Shown: positions 18,108 to 28,244, counted from the first letter of the stretch. The stretch: 64,000 nt of DNA from Bacteroides sp. (GCA_021201335.1 JAJQFD010000004.1:62001-126000); one strand, 5' to 3'. A program made the numbers and translations. The notes: generated by a model not told the origin, from the letters alone.

Positions 18108-19298
18108 TTATTGATTACTCAGCCTTTCTATCAGTTTATTCAATCTTTCTTCCTTGTTTTTTCCTTCGATAATAAGTTCGGGAGTAGTACCAGCTACGCC
18201 ATTTAAACTGCCATTGGCATTGAATCCGGCGGTAACGGGTATACGAACCGGAATTTTACTTTCCGGCAGAACAATCAGTATCGGATCACTGCCCACTCCG
18301 TCACCATGAGTGCCCTGTCCGGCAAGCGTAGCCCAACCTGTTAGTTGTGAAAAATAAGCAAAACCTTCTGCAGATGAGAAAACACGTCCATCAACCATCA
18401 GGTAAATATTGCCTTCAAACTTAACCGGGTTACGGGGTGCTATGGTATCCGGCACATCCACAATATAATAGCTTCCATTGAGAAATTCGGCTGGTATTTT
18501 ATCAAGGAAAGGACAGCTTTTACTCACTGGAGTATCGGTGTCGAAATCTCGGGCATAGAATTTACGGTTCAGAGCGCCTCCCTTAATGGCATAATAGTGA
18601 GAAAAATAAATCGTATCTTTTATAAGTCGGGGAACAATCAGTTCGCTCCAATAGCTGGTAGCGCCACCGCCATTTCCTTGTATATCAATGATGAGATGTT
18701 TGATGCCATCCAGATTTTCCAGAAAACGGGTAATGTTCGGCCGGTCAATTTCAATAAGACTACTTTCAATGGATGGAATCTGCATCAGGGCAATCTTCTT
18801 ATTTATCAGTATGGTATCTTTATAATTTGATTTTATCTGTTTGTCCACGGATTGCCCACCGCTTCCGGTCATATTTACCCCAAAGAAATGAGCCCAATAC
18901 TTAATATGTGGGGCAACTTCATCCACCGCTTCTGCCCACGGCTTATAATGAGGCATCTCCTTCGCAATCTCTTTATAAATAACAAATGATTTCCACATAG
19001 ACACAGGCGCAAGATCAGCATGACCGTCATTCAAATCTTCCATTATTTTATTAAGGGTAAAAATATACGTTGAATCGTTGTACGTTGCGCGAATATCTTC
19101 CAGATATTTGTCCTTATTCCCCAGCCAATCCACTCCTTTTCTTACTTTTAGTGCATTAAGGTAAGGATAATTTGCTTTCATAGTTTCGTATAGATACAGG
19201 AAATCATTTACTTTTTGTTCTTCGGTAAGGGGCGTTTGTTTACACGAGAAGCAAAAAAGAATTAACAGTACTATCAGCCATAAAAAGTGTTTTTTCAT
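18108..19298 (-). CDS. S41-family peptidase-like lipoprotein
   Basis: 396 residues. A lipoprotein signal (MKKHFLWLIVLLILFCFSC, lipidated Cys at 19) anchors it in the envelope. The C-terminal half is tail-specific-protease-like (peptidase S41): LIIDIQGNGGGATSYWSEL, then VDGRVFSSAEGFAYFSQLTG, with the serine of FSSAEG in the nucleophile position, then GDGVGSDPI. There is no PDZ domain. The expected lysine of a Ser/Lys dyad is not obvious in its usual place, so activity is uncertain. Monocistronic, divergent from cbpA. Confidence 0.85.
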   Translation of the reverse strand: MKKHFLWLIVLLILFCFSCKQTPLTEEQKVNDFLYLYETMKANYPYLNALKVRKGVDWLGNKDKYLEDIRATYNDSTYIFTLNKIMEDLNDGHADLAPVSMWKSFVIYKEIAKEMPHYKPWAEAVDEVAPHIKYWAHFFGVNMTGSGGQSVDKQIKSNYKDTILINKKIALMQIPSIESSLIEIDRPNITRFLENLDGIKHLIIDIQGNGGGATSYWSELIVPRLIKDTIYFSHYYAIKGGALNRKFYARDFDTDTPVSKSCPFLDKIPAEFLNGSYYIVDVPDTIAPRNPVKFEGNIYLMVDGRVFSSAEGFAYFSQLTGWATLAGQGTHGDGVGSDPILIVLPESKIPVRIPVTAGFNANGSLNGVAGTTPELIIEGKNKEERLNKLIERLSNQ

Positions 19299-19425
19299 AT
19301 CGTGTGTTTTTAATATTTATGATTGGGCTAATTTACACAAAAAATGATTACTCTTTTATTTCTGAACTAAGACATTGAAATTTTGTTTAACTTAGTATAG
19401 CAAAATAGAGTTATACACAAACAAT

Positions 19426-20337
19426 ATGGCATATATTGATTATTATAAGGTTCTTGGAGTTGACAAAAGCTCGACCCAGGACCAAATAAAAAAAGCCTAC
19501 CGAAAACTGGCTCGTAAGTATCATCCCGACCTGAACCCGGATGATCCAGATGCAATCAAAAAGTTTCAGGAGTTAAATGAAGCCAATGAAGTATTGAGCG
19601 ATCCGGAGAAAAGGGAGAAGTATGATAAATACGGAGAAAACTGGAAGCATGCCGATCAGTTCGAGGCTCAGCAGCAACAGTATCAGCAAAGCGGAGGAGG
19701 AACCTATCAGGGATTTGGAGATGATGGTACCTTCTGGTCATCTGCAGGTGACGGCGGTGATTTTTCTGACTTCTTTGAATCGATGTTCGGTTCAAGACGA
19801 GGCAGAGGTAGTGGTTCAGCAGGTTTTCGCGGACAGGATTACTCTGCCGAATTACATCTGCCGTTAACAGAAGCTGCGAAAACCCATAAGCAGGTTATTA
19901 CGGTAAACGGTAAGAACTTACGGATTACTGTTCCGGCTGGTATAGCCAACGGCCAGAAGATTAAATTGAAAGGTCAGGGTGGCGAAGGTATAAACGGTGG
20001 CCCTGCCGGTGATTTATACATCACATTTATAATCGCCGAAGACGGGAAATTTAAACGTGTTGGCGACGATATTTATATCACTGCTCCTCTTGATTTATAT
20101 ACCGCTATCCTGGGTGGCGAACAACTGGTGGAAACGATGGACGGCAAAGTAAAACTTAAAATTAAGCCCGGCACACAGAATAATAGTAAGGTGCGGCTGA
20201 AAGGAAAAGGTTTCCCAGTTTACAAGAAGGAGGGAAAGTTTGGTGATTTGATAATTACCTACTCTGTGGAGATACCCACCCATCTGAGTGAGAAGCAAAA
20301 AGAATTGTTCAGGGAAATTCAAAGTCTTAGTAAATAG
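19426..20337 (+). CDS. cbpA: Curved-DNA-binding/DnaJ-class co-chaperone CbpA
   Basis: 303 residues. The N-terminal J domain (1-70) has HPD at 33-35, needed to stimulate DnaK ATPase. A Gly/Ser/Gln-rich linker runs from about 75 to 135, then two DnaJ C-terminal substrate-binding domains. The CxxCxGxG zinc finger of true DnaJ is absent, which makes this the CbpA type. cbpM follows directly, as in other bacteria, and supports the name. Confidence 0.94.
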   Translation: MAYIDYYKVLGVDKSSTQDQIKKAYRKLARKYHPDLNPDDPDAIKKFQELNEANEVLSDPEKREKYDKYGENWKHADQFEAQQQQYQQSGGGTYQGFGDDGTFWSSAGDGGDFSDFFESMFGSRRGRGSGSAGFRGQDYSAELHLPLTEAAKTHKQVITVNGKNLRITVPAGIANGQKIKLKGQGGEGINGGPAGDLYITFIIAEDGKFKRVGDDIYITAPLDLYTAILGGEQLVETMDGKVKLKIKPGTQNNSKVRLKGKGFPVYKKEGKFGDLIITYSVEIPTHLSEKQKELFREIQSLSK

Positions 20338-20347
20338 GAGGAATATT

Positions 20348-20635
20348 ATGCAAATAGATTTAATACTCATAAAAGAATACTGTCAGAAAACGAACCTTGA
20401 ACCTTCCTTCTTCATTATGCTGGAAGAAAGCGGACTCATTGACATCTATATAGTAGAAGGAGAAAAGCAATTTCCAACTTCGCAACTGGCTGATCTGGAA
20501 AGGTTTGCCCGCATGTACTACGACCTTCATATCAATATGGAGGGTATCGACGCTATTCACCATATACTGAACAGGATGAAGCGGTTACAAGATGAATTGA
20601 ATCATTTACGTAGCAAACTACGTTTGTATGAATAA
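20348..20635 (+). CDS. cbpM: CbpA modulator CbpM-like protein
   Basis: 95 residues. The start at 20348 is chosen because AGGAGG lies just before it, a stronger Shine-Dalgarno than most here; a longer frame to 20288 would run into cbpA. The N-terminal part resembles the MerR-like fold of CbpM, followed by a C-terminal helix (HHILNRMKRLQDELNHLRSKL). CbpM binds the J domain of CbpA and restrains it. Convergent with the DUF5686 gene, with only 15 bases between their stops. Confidence 0.88.
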   Translation: MQIDLILIKEYCQKTNLEPSFFIMLEESGLIDIYIVEGEKQFPTSQLADLERFARMYYDLHINMEGIDAIHHILNRMKRLQDELNHLRSKLRLYE

Positions 20636-20650
20636 ACGGCTCTCAGGAAT

Positions 20651-22894
20651 TTAACGATTAAAGAGTTCGAACGTAAACTTAACTCCTACATCTGCAAATT
20701 TACCATTAATGCTGCTGGCAAACACACCAAAGTCGAATATATGAGTACCAATGCCATACCCCACTTCCAGATACGGATTTAAATGGGGCATCATCAATAA
20801 ACCGAAATACAAACGTTCATTCAATATATTCCTGGTATACTTCTTTAACCGCGGAAGAATCAGGAAGGGAACTTCGTAGGTAAGATGGGAACGGAAATAT
20901 TTCCGGGAAGCATTATACCAGCGACGGTCCAATAATTGGAAAACACCACCAATTTCATCGTTCCAACCCAGCGGAAGATTGTTCTTTGCAAAATTCTCAA
21001 AGTCGACAAAATACATCTGATCTTGTTCGGTAAAGACTCCCGCACCTATTCGGAAAGCAATGGTACGCATTAAACCTAAAGACCGCTGATATTGTGCATC
21101 AAATTCAATACGTTCATACTGGCCAGTACCACCTAATACTCCTTTTATTCCCCGCTCCCAATCAATCGAAAAGGTGGGCCATTTAGCATGTAAGTTTATC
21201 TTACGATCTCCATTCATATAATAATACTGCCCGGGAGTCCAGGAGACTTTTACCCGGGGAGCAAAACTTCGGTACTTATTCCTGAACTTCTCGTGAAATT
21301 CGGGATCAGTAATTATTTCCTGGCCAGAACCATCCTCTCCATTCCCATCCCCATCTCCGGGTGATACAAACTCTGATTTGGTAACCGCTTTTCTTTCATG
21401 CATCGAAATACCGAGGTCGATGGAGAAACCATTGAATATCTCCACTTTATGCATCAGCTCAAAATAAACATTCCGGAAATACTCCAGGTGTATCTTATTA
21501 AAATCGAAAATACTATCAGGTATCTCTTTTAAATCATCCAGCACTTCACTGCTGTAAATCCGGTTACCACTACCCGTCTTGAGGTGAAACGAAGCTCGCT
21601 TACGGGGCCAATAATCAAAATCACCATGCAATCTCCAGTAAAATTCCTTATGCCTAAAATTATACCCGACCCGGGGCGATAGTCTTAAAAAACGGTCTCC
21701 TTTAAATGTGTTGCTATAGCGAATATCATACCGATAGGAAAACCCATCTTTCCCACTATAACTAATGACGAAAGGATTGAGAATGGGCGAAATTCTGAGA
21801 CGTCCCCCATCTGCCATATCAAAGGTATGCCGATTCACTAAGGCATCTCCGAATTCCTCAAATTCGGACCAGAATATCTGTGATTTTGTTCGTGCTTTCT
21901 TGGAAGGAACACTATCTTGGGCTTGTTGATATTCTTTGTACAAATTCTGCTCGTGTACACTCAGAGGAATAGGTCGCAATTGAGCGAATTGTAAGCTATC
22001 GAGTTGTAAATATCGGCTGGTATCACATCGCAGACGGAATGATTCTGTGAGATCATAATTTGTCTTTTCCCTTTTCTTCCGCTTTAAAGGAGTATCCGCC
22101 AAATCAATCGACTTATAATCAAATACAGCCGAGAAATTACCATCAACCGCATTCCCCAACATCCGGAAAGTTGCATTCAGGTTAAAGGTAACCGGCAAAA
22201 ATTCGCTTTCCGTTCCTACTTCTCCCATCCGGATCAGATTATCAAAATGAAGATATTCCGACCGGCCTGAAAATTGTAACTCGCGAACACTCCAGACTTT
22301 ACCCGATACCAACATGTGGCCTTCTACCAATTGATAACTTTTATACTTCGGCTTAAAAGAAACACGGTAAAGCCATTCATCTTTTTCCCTTCGCAACGAG
22401 TCGATACTGAAATCGTAATGTTTTTGAGCTGATCCGGAAAGTGGAGATATTAACTTCGAGTGTAATAGGGAAGTTGAGTAAATGTTTACATGAAAATATT
22501 CTAATAAATCCACTCCAATTCCCTGGAATCTGTCTATCGTATCATAAGTGGCTTTTAATTTCTGGTCGTACATATCCGGGGCCGTATAGTGCAAATCACT
22601 GTATGTTTCAATCATATATTCCCGGATTCCTCTCTTGTATTTAAACATAGAAGGGGCATAGCGAAACAAGAAATTCTTCTTTCGCACAAATACGCGTCCT
22701 TTCACATAAAGTTCTGCACGGTAGTCTTCAATAAGCGTTTCATACAAAGGAGCAAAATTCTGTACCTTCTTCAATACAGAATCAGCAGATATGGGTGGAA
22801 CGGCTATAGAGGATACCGAAATGTCTTTAGCCCCACATAAATAGGGGAAGTTAAGGACCACAACAAAAAAAACTATGTTCAATAAATGTTTCAA
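20651..22894 (-). CDS. DUF5686 family outer-membrane protein
   Basis: 747 residues. A signal peptide (to about residue 22) is followed by a soluble N-terminal region, then a long strand-rich stretch alternating polar and aromatic residues. It ends in FTFELFNR, a terminal aromatic pattern typical of outer-membrane beta-barrels. It matches the DUF5686 family of Bacteroidetes, here without the carboxypeptidase-like regulatory domain many members carry at the N-terminus. Function unknown. It has its own promoter at 22916-22946. Confidence 0.85.
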   Translation of the reverse strand: MKHLLNIVFFVVVLNFPYLCGAKDISVSSIAVPPISADSVLKKVQNFAPLYETLIEDYRAELYVKGRVFVRKKNFLFRYAPSMFKYKRGIREYMIETYSDLHYTAPDMYDQKLKATYDTIDRFQGIGVDLLEYFHVNIYSTSLLHSKLISPLSGSAQKHYDFSIDSLRREKDEWLYRVSFKPKYKSYQLVEGHMLVSGKVWSVRELQFSGRSEYLHFDNLIRMGEVGTESEFLPVTFNLNATFRMLGNAVDGNFSAVFDYKSIDLADTPLKRKKREKTNYDLTESFRLRCDTSRYLQLDSLQFAQLRPIPLSVHEQNLYKEYQQAQDSVPSKKARTKSQIFWSEFEEFGDALVNRHTFDMADGGRLRISPILNPFVISYSGKDGFSYRYDIRYSNTFKGDRFLRLSPRVGYNFRHKEFYWRLHGDFDYWPRKRASFHLKTGSGNRIYSSEVLDDLKEIPDSIFDFNKIHLEYFRNVYFELMHKVEIFNGFSIDLGISMHERKAVTKSEFVSPGDGDGNGEDGSGQEIITDPEFHEKFRNKYRSFAPRVKVSWTPGQYYYMNGDRKINLHAKWPTFSIDWERGIKGVLGGTGQYERIEFDAQYQRSLGLMRTIAFRIGAGVFTEQDQMYFVDFENFAKNNLPLGWNDEIGGVFQLLDRRWYNASRKYFRSHLTYEVPFLILPRLKKYTRNILNERLYFGLLMMPHLNPYLEVGYGIGTHIFDFGVFASSINGKFADVGVKFTFELFNR

Positions 22895-22915
22895 CTAAGC
22901 TCCTTTTTCTCTTAA

Positions 22916-22946
22916 CAAACTTAAATAAAAAATTGATGAATTCAAA
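22916..22946 (-). promoter_or_regulatory. Promoter of the DUF5686 gene
   Basis: The minus strand has TTTG (22943-22946), a 19-base spacer and TAAGTTTG (22916-22923), a full consensus match 22 bases before the start codon. Confidence 0.7.
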
Positions 22947-23177
22947 GCTCTATTCTTTAACATAACAAAAACCAAAGGCTGATTATCAGTTACTTTTAAT
23001 GAAAAATGATTAAAGAAAGTAGATATTTCTCTATAAACATTAACTCATTAAAATGGAAGAATCGGAAAGAAAACTCAAAACCAGAACCAACCCCTTAAAC
23101 TGGAGGGTTAAAATCGAAAAAATGCATTATTTTCATAAAAACACCCCCGAAAAAACAGGAGTGAACTCTATTATTTA

Positions 23178-23185
23178 TATTTTTG
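23178..23185 (+). promoter_or_regulatory. Putative -7 element of glutamine synthetase III
   Basis: TATTTTTG matches TAnnTTTG and leaves a leader of about 25-30 bases. No clear -33 box. Confidence 0.4.
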
Positions 23186-23217
23186 CAGTGTAAACAACCA
23201 ATAAAATTAGAACTTAT

Positions 23218-25407
23218 ATGTCTAAAATGAGATTTTATGCTCTAAAGGAGCTAACCAACCGATCAGCCGTTGAAGTCACTCCCCCATCCAGCAAATTATC
23301 CGATTACTATGCAAGCCATGTTTTTGACCGTAAGAAGATGCAGGAATATCTTCCCCGGGAAGCATTCAAAGCTGTGATGGATGCCATTGAAAAAGCAACT
23401 CCCATTAGCCGGGAAATGGCGGATCTCATAGCCAACGGCATGAAAAGCTGGGCCAAATCTTTAAATGTAACCCACTATACCCACTGGTTTCAGCCGCTTA
23501 CTGATGGTACGGCCGAGAAGCATGATGGCTTTATTGAGTTCAGTGAAGATGGAGGGGTTATCGAACGTTTTTCCGGCAAATTATTGATTCAGCAGGAACC
23601 AGACGCATCTTCTTTCCCCAACGGAGGAATCCGAAATACGTTCGAAGCCCGTGGTTATACGGCGTGGGATGTTTCTTCTCCGGCCTTCGTTGTGGATACG
23701 ACCCTTTGCATTCCCACTATATTTATTTCGTACACAGGAGAAGCACTCGATTATAAAACTCCCCTGTTGAAAGCTCTGGCCGCCGTAGATAAAGCAGCTA
23801 CGGAAGTTTGCCAACTGTTCGACAAGAACGTGACCCGTGTATATGCCAACCTAGGTTGGGAACAGGAGTACTTTCTGGTTGACCTGGCTCTTTACAACGC
23901 CCGTCCGGATCTTTGCCTGACTGGCCGTACATTGATGGGGCATTCTTCGGCGAAAGACCAACAGTTGGAAGATCACTATTTCGGTTCTATTCCTCCCCGT
24001 GTGACGTCTTTCATGAAAGAACTGGAAATTGAGTGCCATAAACTGGGTATTCCGGTAAAAACCCGTCATAACGAGGTGGCACCGAACCAATTCGAACTAG
24101 CTCCGATTTTCGAAAACGCGAACCTGGCAAACGACCATAACCAATTGGTAATGGACCTGATGAAACGTATCGCAAGCAAGCATCAATTCGCCGTGCTCTT
24201 CCACGAAAAACCATACAGCGGGGTGAACGGCTCAGGTAAACACAACAATTGGTCACTCTCTACAGACACAGGCATCAATTTGTTTGCACCGGGAAGAAAT
24301 CCGAAAGGTAATATGTTGTTCATCACCTTCCTGGTAAATGTGTTGATGATGGTGTATAAAAACCAGAATTTGCTGCGTGCTTCCATTGCCAGTGCCAGTA
24401 ACTGTTACCGGTTGGGAGCCAACGAAGCCCCTCCTTCCATTCTTTCAATCTTTCTGGGAAAACAACTTTCTGCCATGCTGGATGAAATCGTGAAGAAAGT
24501 AACCGACACTAAGATGACCCCGGAAGAGAAAACCATTTTAAAGCTAGGTATCGGACGTATTCCCGAAATTCTGCTGGATAATACCGACCGGAATCGTACT
24601 TCTCCGTTTGCTTTCACTGGCAATCGTTTCGAATTCCGTGCCACGGGTTCTTCTGCCAACTGTGCCGCTCCGATGATTGCCATTAATGCAGCCATGGCCT
24701 CTCAGCTAAATGAATTCAAAGCTTCGGTAGACAAATTGATGGAAGAAGAAGTAGGCAAAGATGAGGCTATCTTCCGTGTGTTGAAAGAAATGATCATTGC
24801 TTCCGAACCGATTCGCTTTGAAGGTGACGGTTACTCCGAAGAATGGAAACAGGAAGCTGCCCGCAGGGGATTATCAAACATCTCTTGTGTGCCCGAAGCA
24901 TTGCTGCATTACACCGACCATCAATCCCGTTACGTACTGCTGGGAGAAAAGATTTTCAATGAAAGCGAACTAACCAGTCGTCTGGAAGTAGAGCTGGAAA
25001 AATTCACCAAGAAAGTCCAGATTGAAAGCCGTGTATTGGGCGATCTGGCTATCAATCATATCGTTCCGATCGCTGTGAGCTATCAAAACCGTCTGCTCGA
25101 GAACCTGAGAGGATTAAAAGAAATCTTTTCGCCGGAAGAATTCGAAACGATGAGCGGGGACCGCAAAGAACTGGTGAGAGAAATATCCAGACGGGTTACT
25201 GCCATCAAAACATTGGTTGCCGAAATGATTGAAGCCAGAAAAGTGGCGAATAACAAACCAACCCATAAGGAACAGGCTTTTACGTATGACGAAATGGTTC
25301 GTCCTTACCTGGATAAAATCCGCGATCATATCGACCATCTAGAAATGGAAATCGACGATGATATCTGGCCTTTACCTAAGTACCGGGAATTGTTGTTCAA
25401 CAAATAA
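23218..25407 (+). CDS. glnN: Type III glutamine synthetase
   Basis: 729 residues, the length of the large GSIII class found in Bacteroidetes and cyanobacteria (GSI is about 470). It joins ammonia to glutamate using ATP. The N-terminal GSIII domain is followed by the catalytic core: NEVAPNQFELAPIFE for metal and substrate, and VNGSGKHNNWS near residue 335. The C-terminal helical region (about 560-729) is specific to this class. Transcribed alone from a short leader, with about 800 noncoding bases behind it. Confidence 0.97.
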   Translation: MSKMRFYALKELTNRSAVEVTPPSSKLSDYYASHVFDRKKMQEYLPREAFKAVMDAIEKATPISREMADLIANGMKSWAKSLNVTHYTHWFQPLTDGTAEKHDGFIEFSEDGGVIERFSGKLLIQQEPDASSFPNGGIRNTFEARGYTAWDVSSPAFVVDTTLCIPTIFISYTGEALDYKTPLLKALAAVDKAATEVCQLFDKNVTRVYANLGWEQEYFLVDLALYNARPDLCLTGRTLMGHSSAKDQQLEDHYFGSIPPRVTSFMKELEIECHKLGIPVKTRHNEVAPNQFELAPIFENANLANDHNQLVMDLMKRIASKHQFAVLFHEKPYSGVNGSGKHNNWSLSTDTGINLFAPGRNPKGNMLFITFLVNVLMMVYKNQNLLRASIASASNCYRLGANEAPPSILSIFLGKQLSAMLDEIVKKVTDTKMTPEEKTILKLGIGRIPEILLDNTDRNRTSPFAFTGNRFEFRATGSSANCAAPMIAINAAMASQLNEFKASVDKLMEEEVGKDEAIFRVLKEMIIASEPIRFEGDGYSEEWKQEAARRGLSNISCVPEALLHYTDHQSRYVLLGEKIFNESELTSRLEVELEKFTKKVQIESRVLGDLAINHIVPIAVSYQNRLLENLRGLKEIFSPEEFETMSGDRKELVREISRRVTAIKTLVAEMIEARKVANNKPTHKEQAFTYDEMVRPYLDKIRDHIDHLEMEIDDDIWPLPKYRELLFNK

Positions 25408-25771
25408 TCGGATACAAATAAGTCCTGATATGTAATCATGTCAAAGAACGAAGGAACACTGATCAATTATCCTCCGACAAAAGTAACGTGCACCAAAATA
25501 GTAAATGCGCGAATAGGCAAGAAACGGGATCAAAGTCTTGGGGAATACGAATTATTAACAAATAATAACGGTTCCCCTTTCCCTAGCATATTTCTTCACG
25601 TCTTTACGCTAGTAAGGTAAGAGAATGAATGCCAGTTGTATTTCATTCATCTTGCAGCAGGTTTTGCTAAGAATGCCGGTAGGTTTTGTATCCATTGCCT
25701 GTTGCATTTCATTGTCACATTACCAGACTATATCCAGGCATTACAAGATAAAAGCGTCGTCGGCAAATTAC

Positions 25772-25819
25772 AACTACTACTACTGCTTTTTTTGATACTA
25801 CGTAGTAGTAGTTTTTTTT
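25772..25819 (+). terminator. Hairpin with T run in the gap after glnN
   Basis: AACTACTACTAC (25772-25783) pairs perfectly over 12 bp with GTAGTAGTAGTT (25802-25813) across an 18-base loop; T continues to 25819. It is 365 bases from the glnN stop, so it ends either a long 3' region or a separate small transcript. Confidence 0.55.
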
Positions 25820-26187
25820 ATACTACTTTACTCTACTTTTCTTTTCTCTTCTTTACTATAGCCACCGTTTACGGTGAGCACTTTTGTAATCATCTCTGCA
25901 TCAAACAATTACAAGGGGTCGAAAAAATACAGATTTTTTCAGATTGTGTTTTTCGTCAATCGTGGTGGTGAAAATACTTCAAAATTTTTCGTTCGGAAAA
26001 GGCAATTGTCCGGCTTTATTTTTGCGAAAGCCAAGCTTTTTTTAAGGACTGCGAAATTATCAAAGCAGAAATCTAGAGTTGTAAACAAAACTCATTTCTT
26101 TCTCTGTATTTATTTTATTTTATCTTTCTGTACTTACTTCCTGCCCTGTTTTTTTAGTTTATTTATTAATTATTTCAGTTTTTCTTG

Positions 26188-26195
26188 TTACATTT
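26188..26195 (+). promoter_or_regulatory. Putative -7 element of the Crp-family gene
   Basis: TACATTTG matches TAnnTTTG 29 bases before the start at 26225. No TTTG at the -33 spacing. Confidence 0.4.
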
Positions 26196-26224
26196 GTGCT
26201 AAATAACATGGTTTTACAACATAT

Positions 26225-26926
26225 ATGGTAAAATTAAATTTATCGGATATAATAGTTTCAGATTATATTAGCGATCTCTGGAGCGCTTTAAATCCTGAGC
26301 AAAGAGAGTTGCTATCCAGCAACTTTACGCTTCAGAATTATAAGAAAAACGAAATAATTTACCATGAAGGCGAATCAGCTTCCTATATGATGTGTCTTTT
26401 GACTGGAAAGGTCAAGATATTCAAAGATGGGGTTGGGGGAAGAAGCCAAATTATCCGAATGATTAAGCCCGTGGAGTATTTCGGATACCGGGCCTATTTT
26501 GCCAAAGAAGAGTATGTAACGGCCGCTGCCGCCGTAGAACCGTCTATCATTTGCTTAGTTCCCATGTCTGTGATCATGACACTGATCAATCAAAACAGCA
26601 ACATTTCCCTTTTCTTTATCCGCCAATTATCGGTCGACTTGGGTATAGCCGACGAACGTACAGTGAACCTTACTCAAAAACATATTCGCGGACGTTTAGC
26701 AGAATCTCTTCTTTTCCTGAAAGATAGTTATGGCCTGGAAGAAGACGGCTCAACTCTCAGTATTTATCTTTCGCGAGAAGACCTGGCTAACTTATCGAAT
26801 ATGACAACTTCGAACGCCATCCGTACTTTATCGAATTTCTCCAACGAACGGTTAATTACCATCGATGGCCGAAAAATTAAGATTATTAACGAAGAGAAAT
26901 TGAAGAAGATTAGTAAGACGGGATAG
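26225..26926 (+). CDS. Crp/Fnr-family transcriptional regulator
   Basis: 233 residues. The cyclic-nucleotide-binding-like beta-roll occupies about 20-135 (NEIIYHEGESASYMMCLLTGKVKIFKDG). A long dimerisation helix follows, then a winged helix-turn-helix at about 165-220 (LSREDLANLSNMTTSNAIRTLSNFSNERLI). No cysteine cluster for an Fnr-type iron-sulfur centre is visible at the N-terminus. The effector is unknown. The dispersed position gives no clue to targets. Confidence 0.92.
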   Translation: MVKLNLSDIIVSDYISDLWSALNPEQRELLSSNFTLQNYKKNEIIYHEGESASYMMCLLTGKVKIFKDGVGGRSQIIRMIKPVEYFGYRAYFAKEEYVTAAAAVEPSIICLVPMSVIMTLINQNSNISLFFIRQLSVDLGIADERTVNLTQKHIRGRLAESLLFLKDSYGLEEDGSTLSIYLSREDLANLSNMTTSNAIRTLSNFSNERLITIDGRKIKIINEEKLKKISKTG

Positions 26927-26950
26927 GAAATACATTAGACTGCTAGTTTT

Positions 26951-27649
26951 TTATTGATTCACGAGATTAAACGTCATACAAGCAACCAAAGCCGCAGTTT
27001 CAGTCCTCAATCGCGAATTCCCCAAACTTACAGGCAAAAATCCATTGGCAATGGCTTTCTCTACTTCTTCCGGGCTAAAATCACCTTCGGGACCAACCAG
27101 GATCAAAGCTTCGCTTCCCGGAATCAAAGATTCTTTAAATGTCTTTTTCTCTCCTTCATAGCAATGAGCAATAAACTTCTGACCTGCAAAATCCTGAGCT
27201 ATAAACCGATCAAAAGTAATCATCTCATGGATTTGCGGCAAACGAGCTTTCAGTGACTGTTTCATAGCAGACACCATAATTTTCTCGATGCGATCTGTTT
27301 TAATTGCTTTCCGTTCCGAGAACCGGCATTGTAAAAAAGAAAGTTCATCCAACCCTATTTCCGTAGCTTTTTCGGCAAACCATTCATTCCGATCCATGTT
27401 CTTTGTGGGTGCCATCGCGATGTGAAGATGTCCGTTCCAGAGAAGAGGTTGCGAAATCGTTTCCCGTATAGTAAACAGGCATCTCTTCTGGGTGGCTGTC
27501 GTTATTTCAACTTTATAAAAAGAACCCTTTCCATCGGTAAGGGTAATTTCATCACCTTCCGTCAATCTTAATACACGGATACAATGACGGGCTTCCTCTT
27601 CCGGAAGCTCAAGAATGGTTTGAATATCAGGGGTATAAAACAGATGCAT
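26951..27649 (-). CDS. rsmE: 16S rRNA (uracil-1498-N3)-methyltransferase RsmE
   Basis: 232 residues, SPOUT-fold methyltransferase. An N-terminal PUA-like domain (HLFYTPDIQ...RVLRLTEGDEI) is followed by the knotted SAM-binding domain with ILVGPEGDFSPEE (about 183-195) and LGNSRLRTETAAL (about 209-221), both diagnostic of RsmE. It methylates U1498 of 16S rRNA in the assembled small subunit. Third gene of an operon with the MFS transporter and the bifunctional nuclease; two bases separate it from the latter. Confidence 0.96.
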   Translation of the reverse strand: MHLFYTPDIQTILELPEEEARHCIRVLRLTEGDEITLTDGKGSFYKVEITTATQKRCLFTIRETISQPLLWNGHLHIAMAPTKNMDRNEWFAEKATEIGLDELSFLQCRFSERKAIKTDRIEKIMVSAMKQSLKARLPQIHEMITFDRFIAQDFAGQKFIAHCYEGEKKTFKESLIPGSEALILVGPEGDFSPEEVEKAIANGFLPVSLGNSRLRTETAALVACMTFNLVNQ

Positions 27650-27651
27650 AC

Positions 27652-28236
27652 TTATTTTCGACGTGAAATTTCGTCCCTAATCTTCGAAGCCAATTCATAA
27701 TTCTCATCCTGTATGGCCTCTTCGAGTTTCTTTTTCAGCCATTTCAAATCTTTGGATTGAAGATTTCCGGGAGTATCGGATTCCTGCCACTCCTGTTCTT
27801 CAGGAGGACTGATAGGTTCTTCATCTGTAATAATGATTTGTTCTTCTTCCAGAATAGCTTCATAAATATAAATCGGACAATAGAAACGTACTGCCAATGC
27901 TATAGCATCGGATGTACGGGCATCAATACGGAGTGTGGTTTCTCCCCGCTGGAAATAAACGTATGAGAAAAAGACACCGTCCTGCGCTTTATAGATAAGT
28001 ATTTCCAGTAAGGTAATATCATAAGCCATCAATACAGAAGTAAATAAATCGTGCGTCAATGGCCGGGGTGGTTTAATATCCTTCATCTTAAGTACAATGG
28101 CCTGAGCTTCAGCCGATCCAATAATGATAGGGATCTGCCGGCTTCCGCTGACTTCCTGTAATACCATAGCAAACGCAGAGGCCTGCGACTGACTATTGGC
28201 TATATTAACCACTCTTAATTCAATTTTCTTATCCAT
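27652..28236 (-). CDS. Bifunctional nuclease-domain protein (DUF151) with UVR motif
   Basis: 194 residues. Residues about 1-130 form the bifunctional nuclease (DUF151/BFN) domain: ARTSDAIALAVRFYCPIYIYEAIL is the characteristic core. After an acidic linker, a UvrB/UvrC-type motif (LKWLKKKLEEAIQDENYELA...) occupies about 163-193. BFN-domain proteins have reported DNase/RNase activity; the UVR motif usually mediates protein contacts. Whether this one is a nuclease is not shown. Second gene of a three-gene operon. Confidence 0.93.
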   Translation of the reverse strand: MDKKIELRVVNIANSQSQASAFAMVLQEVSGSRQIPIIIGSAEAQAIVLKMKDIKPPRPLTHDLFTSVLMAYDITLLEILIYKAQDGVFFSYVYFQRGETTLRIDARTSDAIALAVRFYCPIYIYEAILEEEQIIITDEEPISPPEEQEWQESDTPGNLQSKDLKWLKKKLEEAIQDENYELASKIRDEISRRK

Positions 28237-28244
28237 CTGTTGGT

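Larger units (their letters stand above)
22895..23217. other. Divergent intergenic region DUF5686 / glutamine synthetase
   Basis: 323 bases with the DUF5686 promoter at one end and a TATTTTTG -7-like box at 23178-23185 for the synthetase at the other. A 46-codon open frame at 23053-23193 overlaps that promoter and is probably chance. Nothing else is recognised. Confidence 0.5.
25408..26224. other. 817-base gap without a convincing gene
   Basis: AT-rich and T-rich on the plus strand. It contains a terminator-like hairpin at 25772-25819, a short palindrome at 25863-25876 (CACCGT-TT-ACGGTG) and a -7-like box for the Crp-family gene at 26188-26195. Three open frames of 60-111 codons are low-complexity and lack recognisable starts or homology. 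A small RNA ending at the hairpin is possible but unproven. Confidence 0.5.

Noticed and set aside
23053..23193. 46-codon open frame just before glutamine synthetase III
   Set aside because: Overlaps the synthetase's likely -7 box; no recognisable product. It could be a leader peptide but nothing supports that.
25438..26206. Three open frames of 60-111 codons in the gap after glnN
   Set aside because: T-rich, Phe/Leu/Tyr-heavy translations without starts or homology; one spans the hairpin.
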